Counted from the stretch's first letter, positions 1 through 5,456 are shown. The stretch: 7,563 nt of DNA from Candidatus Yonathbacteria bacterium (GCA_016201355.1 JACQCY010000049.1:1-7563); one strand, 5' to 3'. Made by a program: numbers and translations. Notes: a model not told the origin generated them from the sequence alone.

Positions 1-2
1 TG

Positions 3-1259
3 ATAATGGGGGATGCGGGGCTTCGCCGCAGAATCATTTTTGTATTTGGCGCGCTCCTCGTCTTTCGTTTGCTTGCAAATATTCCTATCCCTGCCGCGGC
101 AGGACACGACCTTACGGGGCTTTTAGCGAATAATCAATTTTTCGGTTTTCTTAACCTTCTTACCGGCGGGGGGCTTTCCGCTATTTCTATTGTGATGATT
201 GGTGTCGGTCCCTACATTACCTCGTCGATCATTATGCAACTCCTCACGATGATGTCGCCTAAGTTCAAGGCAATGTATCACGAAGAAGGAGAGCTTGGGC
301 GTCGTAAATTCACACAATATTCACGCCTCCTCTCTATTCCGCTCGCTTTTGTGCAGGGATATGGACTTCTTATTTTTCTTAGCAAACAAGGAATCATCTC
401 CGGACTCACTCCGTTTGAGATGTTGACCAACACTATCATCGTGGCGGCTGGGTCCATTCTTCTTATGTGGATCGGCGAGCTTATTTCGGAATTTGGCATA
501 GGGAATGGCGTTTCTCTCATTATCTTTGCGGGTATCGTTGCGAAGATTCCTCAGTCGGTGAGTCAGTTTATTTTTACCTATATTTATCCATCATTCGATC
601 CGGGAGTCCTCTCTTCTCTCGCGGGGGTCGTCATTGCAACGGTCATCATCATTATCGCGGTGGTGTATATGACGGAGGCAGAACGCCCTGTGCCGGTAAC
701 CTATGCAAAGCAGGCGCGCGGGGGCAAAATGTCGAGTGGCGGAACAACCTATCTTCCTCTTCGGGTGAACCAAGCGGGAGTGATTCCGATCATCTTTGCG
801 CTCTCTATTCTTGTTTTTCCAAAAATAATCGCCAACGCTTTGTCCACGACGGGGAGCGCGAATATTCAAGCGATTGCGGAGTTTATTAAAAATACCTTGG
901 CAAATAACTGGATAAATGGAGTGCTTTACTTTGGCCTCGTCTTCATCTTTACTTATTTTTACACCGCTGTTTCATTCGACCCGGATGCCATTGCGACGAA
1001 TTTACAGAAAAATGGCGCGTTTGTCCCGGGTATTCGTCCTGGAGCGCAGACATCGGCATACCTCTCAAAGATTTTGACGCGAATCACTCTTGTCGGCGCG
1101 TTATTTTTGGGAGTAATTGCCGTACTCCCCCTTGTTATCCAAGGCGTTACCGGCATATCGAGTTTTGCCATTGGGGGAACAGGGCTTCTCGTTGTTGTGT
1201 CGGTTGTTCTCGAGCTTGTTAAGGGGGTTGAGTCGCAGGTTTCGATGATGGAGTACTAG
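3..1259 (+). CDS. secY: Protein translocase subunit SecY (5'-truncated by window)
   Basis: SecY forms the membrane channel through which SecA or the ribosome pushes proteins, with SecE and SecG as partners. About 418 residues are present, with roughly ten hydrophobic segments. Family landmarks are visible: the arginine cluster and TM1 (LRRRIIFVFGALLVFRL), a GEXGRRKXTQYXR loop near residue 95, IGNGVSLIIFAGIVAKIP, the NQAGVIPIIFA segment, and GAFVPGIRPGAQTSAYL in the last cytoplasmic loop. The frame is open to the left edge (an ATA codon precedes the first ATG at position 6). Family members usually have 10-20 residues before the arginine cluster, so the true start is probably outside the window and ATG6 is internal. 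The stop is TAG. The gene heads a secY-(decarboxylase)-adk-map order, a variant of the common secY-adk-map cluster. Identity is certain; only the start is open. Confidence 0.97.
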   Translation: MMGDAGLRRRIIFVFGALLVFRLLANIPIPAAAGHDLTGLLANNQFFGFLNLLTGGGLSAISIVMIGVGPYITSSIIMQLLTMMSPKFKAMYHEEGELGRRKFTQYSRLLSIPLAFVQGYGLLIFLSKQGIISGLTPFEMLTNTIIVAAGSILLMWIGELISEFGIGNGVSLIIFAGIVAKIPQSVSQFIFTYIYPSFDPGVLSSLAGVVIATVIIIIAVVYMTEAERPVPVTYAKQARGGKMSSGGTTYLPLRVNQAGVIPIIFALSILVFPKIIANALSTTGSANIQAIAEFIKNTLANNWINGVLYFGLVFIFTYFYTAVSFDPDAIATNLQKNGAFVPGIRPGAQTSAYLSKILTRITLVGALFLGVIAVLPLVIQGVTGISSFAIGGTGLLVVVSVVLELVKGVESQVSMMEY

Positions 1260-1303
1260 AACCATCTTTAATTTTTGCTACGCATTTTATAAATAATAAT
1301 CAC

Positions 1304-1855
1304 ATGAATTTAGTCGCTAAGAAAATCTTTTTTACAAAAGGAGTAGGGGTCCACAAAGAACAACTGGCATCTTTTGAGATGGCTCTTCGTGATGCCTGCA
1401 TAGAGTCTTTTAATTTAGTGACGGTTTCTTCAATTTTTCCGCCGAATTGTCAGAAAATTTCACGGGAAGAAGGCTTGAAAATTTTAAAACCGGGAAGCGT
1501 CGTTTTTTGCGTAATGGCGAGAAATGCCACGAATGAACCGAACCGTCTGATCGCCGCTTCGGTCGGAACGGCTCTGCCTCAAGACTCGAATCAATACGGT
1601 TATCTCTCGGAACACCATCCTTACGGTGAAAAGGCCGATAAAGCCGGAGAGTATGCTGAAGATTTAGCCGCCACGATGCTTGCCACGACCATTGGAATTC
1701 CGTTTGACCCTAATACGGCATGGGACGAAAGAGAACAGCTATATAAAGCATCGGGAAAAATTTTTAAGACATTCAATACAACACAATCAGCAGAAGGAAA
1801 TAAAGACGGTTTGTGGACTTCCGTCATCGCTACTGCTGTATTTATAATGAAATAA
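1304..1855 (+). CDS. pdaD: Pyruvoyl-dependent arginine decarboxylase
   Basis: A 183-aa protein of the PvlArgDC family, which decarboxylates arginine to agmatine, the first step of one polyamine route. The family makes its cofactor by self-cleavage between two serines; the second becomes the pyruvoyl group. The motif is visible as TVSSIFPPNC, with the predicted cut between Ser42 and Ser43, giving a small beta chain and a larger alpha chain. Further family features are the GSVVFCVMARNATNEPNRLIAASVG stretch split near residues 64-88, GYLSEHHPYGE with Glu103 and Glu109 as candidate acid residues, and GEYAEDLAATML. Length is normal for the family. The ATG lies 44 nt after the secY stop. No Shine-Dalgarno is seen; AT-rich TATAAA (1288-1293) and AATAAT (1292-1297) could serve as a -10, but no -35 is evident. 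It interrupts the usual secY-adk-map order. Whether arginine is the true substrate is inferred from the family. Confidence 0.88.
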   Translation: MNLVAKKIFFTKGVGVHKEQLASFEMALRDACIESFNLVTVSSIFPPNCQKISREEGLKILKPGSVVFCVMARNATNEPNRLIAASVGTALPQDSNQYGYLSEHHPYGEKADKAGEYAEDLAATMLATTIGIPFDPNTAWDEREQLYKASGKIFKTFNTTQSAEGNKDGLWTSVIATAVFIMK

Positions 1856-1902
1856 GGGCCACTCGCCAAATCCTCCTTTTTGAGGTAATAAAAGTGGTAT
1901 TT

Positions 1903-1971
1903 ACCCCGGGGCAAGCCCGGTCAAAATGTATTCGCTTCGCTCACACATTTACCGCCCCAGAGGGGCGGGGT
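1903..1971 (+). terminator. GC-rich double hairpin downstream of the decarboxylase gene
   Basis: Two adjacent stems are visible. CCGGG (1906-1910) pairs with CCCGG (1916-1920). CCGCCCC (1952-1958) pairs with GGGGCGG (1962-1968) across a 3-nt loop, followed by GGTATTTTC. Alternatively ACCCCG (1903-1908) can pair with CGGGGT (1966-1971), closing the whole block. The U-run after the second stem is short, so this is a plausible but imperfect intrinsic terminator for the gene ending at 1855. Between the stems, AAATGT (1924-1929) and ACATTT (1945-1950) flank a TTCGCTTCGC sequence and could also pair. Confidence 0.5.
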
Positions 1972-1985
1972 ATTTTCAACCCTTA

Positions 1986-2047
1986 TATTAGCTCATCGGC
2001 TCTGAAATAAAAAGGGTACTTTTCATTTCAGAGCCGATGAGCTAATA
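1986..2047. repeat. Near-perfect 62-nt inverted repeat
   Basis: Arms 1986-2008 and 2025-2047 are perfect reverse complements (23 bp, containing AGCTCATCGGCTCTGAAAT). After one A/C mismatch the stem resumes, AAAAG (2010-2014) with CTTTT (2019-2023), leaving a GGTA loop. The hairpin is symmetrical and would fold on either strand. It is not followed by a T-run, so it is not a classical terminator. Together with the hairpins on each side it fills the spacer between the decarboxylase and adenylate kinase genes. Confidence 0.85.
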
Positions 2048-2071
2048 AATTTGCCCGAAGGGGCAAATTTT
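2047..2071. repeat. Hairpin abutting the 62-nt inverted repeat and overlapping the adk promoter
   Basis: AAATTTGCCC (2047-2056) pairs perfectly with GGGCAAATTT (2061-2070) around a GAAG loop. It shares base 2047 with the preceding inverted repeat. Its left arm contains the proposed -35 of the adenylate kinase gene (TTGCCC, 2051-2056) and its right arm lies in the promoter spacer. It could be a DNA-level signal or the end of a transcript arriving from upstream. Confidence 0.7.
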
Positions 2072-2079
2072 GCTATTAT
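2051..2079 (+). promoter_or_regulatory. Putative leaderless promoter of the adenylate kinase gene
   Basis: TTGCCC (2051-2056, 4/6 to the sigma-70 -35) is followed, after a 17-bp spacer, by TATTAT (2074-2079, 5/6 to the -10). Transcription would begin about seven bases after the -10, at or within a base or two of the ATG at 2087, giving a leaderless mRNA. This explains the lack of a Shine-Dalgarno and argues against any start upstream of 2087. Confidence 0.6.
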
Positions 2080-2086
2080 CCACTTA

Positions 2087-2713
2087 ATGAATATAACCCC
2101 TCAAACAGTTATTTTTATCGGTCGCTCAGGAGCTGGAAAGGGGATACAATCAAAACTCCTCCAGAATTTTTTGAAAGATAGTACGCCGGATATTCCGGTA
2201 CTTTATCTTGAGACCGGAGCTTGTTTTAGAGAATACATAAAAAGGGAAGGATACACATGGAATCGTGCTCGCGTGACTACTGAAACAGGGTTAAGACAGC
2301 CAAATTTCCTCGCGATATGGAGTTGGTCTCAATTTTTCATTGATAATATAAAAGGAGACAATCAACATCTTATCCTCGACGGTATCTCCCGAGCACTGAA
2401 TGAGGCCGAAGCACTTTCTACTGCCTTTCTTTTTTATCATCGCAAAAATCCTATTGTTGTGTTTCTCGATATTTCAAATTCTTGCGCCGAAAGGAGACTC
2501 CGTCTCAGAGGAAGATCCGATGACCTTATAGTTGAGTCAATTGCAAGCAAGCAAAAATGGTTTGAGGAAGATGTGGTTCCCGCTGTTGAATATTACCGCA
2601 ATAATCCAGATTATAATTTTTTAGAAATAGACGGGGAACAAGCCCCCGAGAGAATTCATCAAGAAATCATGAAGAAGCTTTTAGGTGTTAGCGGGAAAGG
2701 TGTTATGTGTTAG
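2087..2713 (+). CDS. adk: Adenylate kinase family protein (divergent)
   Basis: A 208-aa nucleoside monophosphate kinase of the adenylate kinase fold, which moves phosphate from ATP to AMP. The P-loop is GRSGAGKG (12-19), the NMP-binding motif is ETGACFREYI (42-51), DGISRALNEAEAL (98-110) stands for the usual DGFPRT..QAEAL, and RLRLRGRSDD (137-146) supplies the catalytic arginines and DD. It is of the short type without an inserted zinc LID. It departs from consensus: Ser14 replaces the P-loop proline, DGISR replaces DGFPR, and the LVPD motif is not evident. Position between secY and map supports adk. ATG 2087 was chosen because of the promoter just upstream and because the P-loop then starts near residue 12. 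The last ten codons run into GGTGTTAG-type repeats. It could instead act on another NMP. Confidence 0.8.
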   Translation: MNITPQTVIFIGRSGAGKGIQSKLLQNFLKDSTPDIPVLYLETGACFREYIKREGYTWNRARVTTETGLRQPNFLAIWSWSQFFIDNIKGDNQHLILDGISRALNEAEALSTAFLFYHRKNPIVVFLDISNSCAERRLRLRGRSDDLIVESIASKQKWFEEDVVPAVEYYRNNPDYNFLEIDGEQAPERIHQEIMKKLLGVSGKGVMC

Positions 2714-2787
2714 GGAATACAAAAAATGCATTTCCTAAAACCTAAAACCTAATACCTGCGCAACTTCCCTAACACCTAACACCCGCA
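2682..2787. repeat. Degenerate GGTGTTAG / CCTAACACC repeat tract
   Basis: The end of adk holds AGGTGTTAG and AAGGTGTTATGTGTTAGGG. After a short spacer the complementary form appears repeatedly: CCTAAAACCTAAAACCTAAT, then CCCTAACACCTAACACCC. The two halves are inverted relative to each other and could fold back (for example TTAGGTGTTAG with CTAACACCTAA). The 85-nt gap between adk and map is largely made of this repeat and carries no recognisable promoter or Shine-Dalgarno. Confidence 0.6.
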
Positions 2788-2798
2788 CCCTCCCCTAT

Positions 2799-3575
2799 AT
2801 GTCAAAACACGGAATGATTAAAACTCCCGAGGACATTGCTATCCTTCGCGAGGGAGGGAAAATTCTTGCAACTATTTTGAAGGAAGTGGGAGATGCGATC
2901 GTTCCCGGCGTGACGACAAAGTATCTCGACACCCTTGCAGAAACCTTGATCCGAGAACAAGGAGCAATACCTTCATTTTTAAATTATACTCCCGAGGGCG
3001 CGAAGACTGCCTATCCGGGGACGCTTTGTGTTTCGGTCAATGACGAGGTGGTGCACGGTATCCCCGGAGAACGAGTTCTTGAGGATGGTGATATTGTGGA
3101 TATTGATCTCGGATTAGAATACCAAGGACTTTTTGTTGATATGGCGATGGCCGTACCTATTGGTGAGGTAGATGCTTCAGCAAAGAAACTTTTAATGGCA
3201 ACACGAGAAGCTCTTGAGGCGGGGATTCGTGTAGCGCGCGCAGGGAATACTCTCGGTGATATAGGCTATGCGATAGAAGGAAAAGTTCGGGGATATGGTT
3301 TTACCGTGGTTGAAGAGCTCGGTGGCCACGGAGTAGGGTATGCTCCTCACGAGGAACCCCATATTGCGAACTACGGAGAGCAAGGAAAAGGAATGAAGCT
3401 CAAGGCGGGAATGGTACTTGCTATTGAACCTATCGTTAATGAAGGAACGCGTTTTGTTAAGTTGTTGCCAGATGGCTATACCTTTGTAACACGGGACCAC
3501 AAACGCTCCGCTCAGTTCGAGCACACCATCCTTATTACCGATGGTGATGCTGAGATTTTGACGAAGGGGTCGTGA
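2799..3575 (+). CDS. map: Methionine aminopeptidase, type I
   Basis: A 258-aa cytosolic metallopeptidase that removes the initiator methionine from new proteins. All five metal ligands of the family are in place: Asp103 (VDIDLG), Asp114 (LFVDMA), His177 (GGHGVG), Glu210 (LAIEP) and Glu241 (QFEHTI). The substrate-side histidines His86 (NDEVVHGIPG) and His184 (PHEEP) are also present. There is no N-terminal zinc-finger extension, and the length is typical of the bacterial type I enzyme. ATG 2799 has no Shine-Dalgarno; the preceding bases are pyrimidine-rich. No upstream in-frame start fits better. The gene follows adk as in many bacteria, but infA, often next, is absent: map ends at a convergent terminator instead. 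The stop codon is TGA. Confidence 0.97.
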   Translation: MSKHGMIKTPEDIAILREGGKILATILKEVGDAIVPGVTTKYLDTLAETLIREQGAIPSFLNYTPEGAKTAYPGTLCVSVNDEVVHGIPGERVLEDGDIVDIDLGLEYQGLFVDMAMAVPIGEVDASAKKLLMATREALEAGIRVARAGNTLGDIGYAIEGKVRGYGFTVVEELGGHGVGYAPHEEPHIANYGEQGKGMKLKAGMVLAIEPIVNEGTRFVKLLPDGYTFVTRDHKRSAQFEHTILITDGDAEILTKGS

Positions 3576-3585
3576 TACTCGCTTA

Positions 3586-3682
3586 AACAGGAAAACTAAA
3601 AAGAAAATACACGAAGAGCTGACCCTAATGCACCACTTTCCAAGGTCAGCCCTTCGTGTATTTTCTTTTTAGTTTTCCTGTT
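3586..3682. terminator. Bidirectional terminator with 39-nt arms between convergent map and rplT
   Basis: Arms 3586-3624 and 3644-3682 are complementary with a single A/C mismatch: 31 bp perfect on the outside, then GCTGACC with GGTCAGC inside, and a 19-nt loop. In either direction the GC-rich inner stem is followed by TTCGTGTATTTTCTTTTT, so both the map and the rplT transcripts would meet a stem followed by a U-rich tract. The right arm includes two bases of the rplT stop codon. Confidence 0.9.
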
Positions 3683-4025
3683 ATTTTATTTCTCCTACGA
3701 TGTTGGCAAATGTCTCAGGGTTGTGTTCGGCAAAAGAAGCGAGGATTTTGCGGTCAATAATGATGTTCTTTTTTTTGAGCGCGGAGATGAACTTTGAATA
3801 AGAAAGACCGAGAGGGCGGATGGCGGCATTGATCTTGACGGTCCACAAACGGCGGAAATCAGCTTTTTTATCCTTGCGATGAGCAAAGGCATACGCTCCC
3901 GCATGCGCGATGGCGTCCTCGGCTTGCGCTTCTTTTTTGCTTCGTCCAAAACGGTATCCTTTTACTTGTGCTAGAATATTTCTGCGAGATTTTGCCGATG
4001 TTGTTCCTCTTTTAATTCTTGTCAT
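3681..4025 (-). CDS. rplT: 50S ribosomal protein L20
   Basis: A 114-aa L20, needed early in large-subunit assembly and, in bacteria studied so far, the repressor of its own operon. The family pattern is complete: basic N-terminus MTRIKRGTTSAKSRRNILAQVKGY split by KSRR, then GAYAFAHRKDKKADFRRLW, INAAIRPLGLSYSKFI and the C-terminal IDRKILASFAEHNPETF. The globular RNA-binding C-terminal half is intact, which matters for autoregulation. It is the last gene of infC-rpmI-rplT, 69 nt after rpmI. No Shine-Dalgarno precedes the ATG (TTTACCACAATG), so translation may be coupled to rpmI or rely on an open AT-rich leader. The stop overlaps the terminator arm. Confidence 0.97.
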   Translation of the reverse strand: MTRIKRGTTSAKSRRNILAQVKGYRFGRSKKEAQAEDAIAHAGAYAFAHRKDKKADFRRLWTVKINAAIRPLGLSYSKFISALKKKNIIIDRKILASFAEHNPETFANIVGEIK

Positions 4026-4032
4026 TGTGGTA

Positions 4033-4090
4033 AATAGTTAATGATAAAATAATAAATAATGAATAGTTAATATTTCACTGTTCATTATTA
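4033..4090. repeat. AT-rich spacer repeats between rpmI and rplT
   Basis: AATAGTTAAT occurs twice as a direct repeat (4033-4042 and 4062-4071). AATAATGAA (4055-4063) is complementary to TTCATTATT (4081-4089), giving an AT-only stem. It has no GC core and lies inside the operon, so it is more likely a low-complexity spacer or mRNA processing hairpin than a terminator. Confidence 0.5.
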
Positions 4091-4094
4091 GCTA

Positions 4095-4283
4095 CTACAC
4101 AAGTCCCGGCAAGAAACGCGCTTTTTCTTTGCTTGTCATTTTGAAGGAAACAATTCGTTTTCCTACAAGCTGGTCGGATCTTCGCGCTTTTGCGTTGAAA
4201 TGGTTCTTCCCCGCAACGCGTCTCAATATTTTTCCTGTTTTTGTTACGCGCAATCGCTTAGTAAATGATTTGTTTGTTTTCAT
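4095..4283 (-). CDS. rpmI: 50S ribosomal protein L35
   Basis: A 62-aa L35, a small basic protein of the large subunit. The family pattern MKTNKSFTKRLRVTKTGKI, then RRVAGKNHFNAKARRSD and the C-terminal KMTSKEKARFLPGL is intact, with near-normal length. It lies between infC and rplT, the classical order. The ATG (4283-4281) follows CTCTAACGGG directly and has no usual Shine-Dalgarno. That sequence, with the A and U of the start codon, is exactly complementary to a segment about 180 nt upstream (see the regulatory entry), so its translation is likely controlled by mRNA folding. Confidence 0.96.
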   Translation of the reverse strand: MKTNKSFTKRLRVTKTGKILRRVAGKNHFNAKARRSDQLVGKRIVSFKMTSKEKARFLPGLV

Positions 4284-4474
4284 CCCGTTAGAGATAGGTT
4301 CTGCAGAAAATCTTCTGAATACTATCTATTAAAATAACTATCTGATAATGTTTGATATTTGTTCGCGATATTTTCGCAGAACCGTTAATTTTTATGATAC
4401 TATCATTACTTCACCCTATTGTCCATCGTCTTGCGTTTTCATCAAATATATAACCCAATGACCTCTAACGGGAT
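4282..4474 (-). promoter_or_regulatory. Candidate L20-type translational switch in the infC-rpmI gap
   Basis: Read on the - strand, ATCCCGTTAGAG (4474-4463) is perfectly complementary to CTCTAACGGGAT (4293-4282), which includes the A and U of the rpmI AUG; a G-U and a U-A pair extend it to 14. Nested inside, GGTTCTGC GAAAA (4383-4371) pairs with TTTTC TGCAGAACC (4310-4297), 13 bp with one bulged U. The two right-hand strands are one base apart, so the stems could stack. The inner left arm has a competing local hairpin: GTTC and GCGA (4382-4374) with TCGC and GAAC (4368-4361). The inner right arm can also fold locally, CAGAA (4317-4313) with TTCTG (4308-4304). L20 of E. coli represses rpmI through a long-range pairing at the rpmI initiation site; a similar role here is inference. 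Confidence 0.6.
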
Positions 4475-4495
4475 TCATATGGTTTATATTTCTGT

Positions 4496-5014
4496 TTATT
4501 TTTTTGAAGCGCGCTCGAGGGTGATAACAAGTCCTTTTGGTCCCGGAGAGGGTCCGTCTGCTATTTTATATTCTTCGCTGATGAGGGACAAGATTCTATT
4601 AAGGCGCTCTTTTTTAAATTCCATATCTGAATATTTTGAACGACCAGCAAGGAAGAGTCCTATTTTCACACGATTTCCTTCTTTGAGCCACTTGGATGCG
4701 TTTTTCGCTTTGAGCTCGAGGTCGTGTTCCGATGTACCGATTTTTACCTGCAATGACTTTGTTTCGGTACTATGAGAATGGCTCCGTGCTTCCTTTTGTT
4801 TTTTGTTTTGTTGGTACTGAAACTTGCCGAAATCTATTATCTTCGCTATGGGAGGTACCGCGACAGGGGAAATCTCAATAAGATCGAGACCGAGCTCTGT
4901 CGCTTTTGCAAGCGCCTGCGAGAGTGAAAGAACCCCCAAATTCTCGCCTGTTTCCGTGATGACACGGAGTTCTTTGGCCCTAATTTGGTGGTTGATTTTG
5001 AGTTTAGGATTCAA
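4496..5014 (-). CDS. infC: Translation initiation factor IF-3
   Basis: A 172-aa IF-3, which binds the 30S subunit, prevents premature joining and rejects wrong start codons. The N-domain begins KINHQIRAKELRVITETGENLGV, followed by GLDLIEISPVAVPPIAKIIDFGKF and a basic linker (YQQNKKQKEAR). The C-domain has VKIGTSEHDLELKAKNASKWLKEG split at the middle, and GRSKYSDMEF. The start is TTG (5014-5012): upstream in-frame codons up to the predicted transcription start contain no ATG or GTG, and the N-terminus then aligns with the family. A rare start fits the known habit of infC, where IF-3 represses its own non-AUG start (AUU in E. coli). No Shine-Dalgarno is seen. It leads the infC-rpmI-rplT operon. 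Confidence 0.95.
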   Translation of the reverse strand: MNPKLKINHQIRAKELRVITETGENLGVLSLSQALAKATELGLDLIEISPVAVPPIAKIIDFGKFQYQQNKKQKEARSHSHSTETKSLQVKIGTSEHDLELKAKNASKWLKEGNRVKIGLFLAGRSKYSDMEFKKERLNRILSLISEEYKIADGPSPGPKGLVITLERASKK

Positions 5015-5040
5015 AGTATTAACAAAACCGCAACAAACAT
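5011..5040 (-). other. Possible leader uORF overlapping the infC start
   Basis: On the - strand an ATG at 5040-5038 opens nine codons (MFVAVLLIL) ending in TGA (5013-5011), which overlaps the TTG start of infC as TTGA. It begins about ten bases after the predicted transcription start and lies in the loop of a leader hairpin. There is no Shine-Dalgarno. It may be a coincidence; if translated, it would couple infC initiation to leader translation. Confidence 0.25.
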
Positions 5041-5046
5041 TTGCGG
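5021..5046 (-). promoter_or_regulatory. Leader hairpin of infC (attenuator-like)
   Basis: CCGCAA (5046-5041) pairs with TTGCGG (5033-5028) around a 7-nt loop and is followed at once by TTTTGTT. This is a short stem plus U-tract, placed between the promoter and the infC start, so it could terminate transcription early or hold the initiation region apart. Six base pairs is short for an efficient terminator. Confidence 0.4.
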
Positions 5047-5056
5047 AGGTATCAGT

Positions 5057-5085
5057 AATATAGATTATTCTGGAACAAAAGTCAA
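5057..5085 (-). promoter_or_regulatory. Sigma-70-type promoter of infC-rpmI-rplT
   Basis: TTGACT (5085-5080, 5/6) and TATATT (5062-5057, 5/6) are separated by exactly 17 bp. Predicted transcription start is near 5050, leaving a leader of about 36 nt. This is one of the best promoters in the window. An AACCA/TGGTT palindrome (5086-5098) lies just upstream of the -35. Confidence 0.8.
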
Positions 5086-5119
5086 ACCACGATGGTTAAG
5101 CCGTTTTTTTGGAGGTTTT

Positions 5120-5160
5120 CACCACACAAAACCCCGCTTTAGGCGAGTTTTTGTGTGGTG
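5120..5160 (-). terminator. Long hairpin downstream of the small secreted protein gene
   Basis: CACCACACAAAA (5120-5131) and TTTTGTGTGGTG (5149-5160) are perfect inverted repeats. On the - strand the inner part CTCGC/GCGGG extends the stem to 17 bp or more. No T-run follows the full stem in either direction, but on the - strand the inner stem alone is followed by GTTTTGTG, which could act as the terminator for the gene ending at 5182. Confidence 0.55.
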
Positions 5161-5181
5161 AACAATACATTCATTTAGAAC

Positions 5182-5418
5182 TTATTTCTCTTGATGTCCA
5201 CCATCTTTTCTGTTGATTTTTCGCCAAAGCATTACTGATACAAGGATACCAACGATAATCCAAACAATGATGGCAAGGGTAAAAAGAATGCTCGTCCCTC
5301 CTCCATATCCCATCATTCCATACATCCCATATCCGTCAGTGTAGTCGTATATATGCGCGCTGGCAATAAGGGGAGCAAAAAATGACACTCCTAAAATTAT
5401 GCGTAAAAATGTTTTCAT
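5182..5418 (-). CDS. Small secreted/membrane-anchored protein, unknown function
   Basis: A 78-aa protein, not recognised as a named family. It starts with a signal-peptide-like stretch (MKTFLRIILGVSFFAPLIASA, split before HIY) with a likely signal peptidase I site after ASA near residue 21. Next comes a short Gly/Tyr/Met-rich segment (GYGMYGMMGYGGG, about 29-41), then one strong transmembrane helix (about 43-65) and a basic tail (WRKINRKDGGHQEK). The layout suggests a short extracytoplasmic loop held by one helix with a cytoplasmic tail. Met- and Tyr-rich loops occur in metal-handling proteins, but there is no firm basis for that here. It has its own extended -10 promoter and a hairpin after it, so it is probably transcribed alone. 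There is no Shine-Dalgarno. Confidence 0.8.
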   Translation of the reverse strand: MKTFLRIILGVSFFAPLIASAHIYDYTDGYGMYGMMGYGGGTSILFTLAIIVWIIVGILVSVMLWRKINRKDGGHQEK

Positions 5419-5447
5419 AAAATTTGTATATTAAGCTAATAATTAAA

Positions 5448-5456
5448 ATTATAGCA
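5448..5456 (-). promoter_or_regulatory. Extended -10 promoter for the 78-aa protein gene
   Basis: TGCTATAAT on the - strand (5456-5448) is a perfect extended -10 (TGnTATAAT). No good -35 is seen 17 bp upstream, as is common with extended -10 promoters. Transcription would start near 5441, about 23 nt before the ATG at 5418. Confidence 0.65.

Noticed and set aside
6..8. ATG at position 6 as the secY start
   Set aside because: Only a few residues would precede the conserved arginine cluster and the frame is open upstream, so the start is probably left of the window.
2051..2086. In-frame TTG start upstream of adk adding twelve residues
   Set aside because: It lies in the hairpin and in the proposed -35, so it would not be transcribed; the added residues do not resemble the family N-terminus.
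2735..2787. Telomere-like or CRISPR-like repeats
   Set aside because: The CCTAA-type units are 7-9 nt, degenerate and without spacers of constant length; no CRISPR array or cas gene is present.
4419..4775. 118-codon + strand frame in the infC region
   Set aside because: It is antisense to the well-supported infC frame and matches no known family.
5015..5062. Upstream extension of infC with an ATT start at 5059-5057, recalling the E. coli AUU start
   Set aside because: That ATT is part of the -10 box, upstream of the expected transcript start; TTG at 5014 gives the family-like N-terminus.
5099..5110. Terminator on the + strand at AACCA/TGGTT followed by a T7 run
   Set aside because: The stem is only five base pairs with a gap before the T-run, and no + strand gene precedes it.
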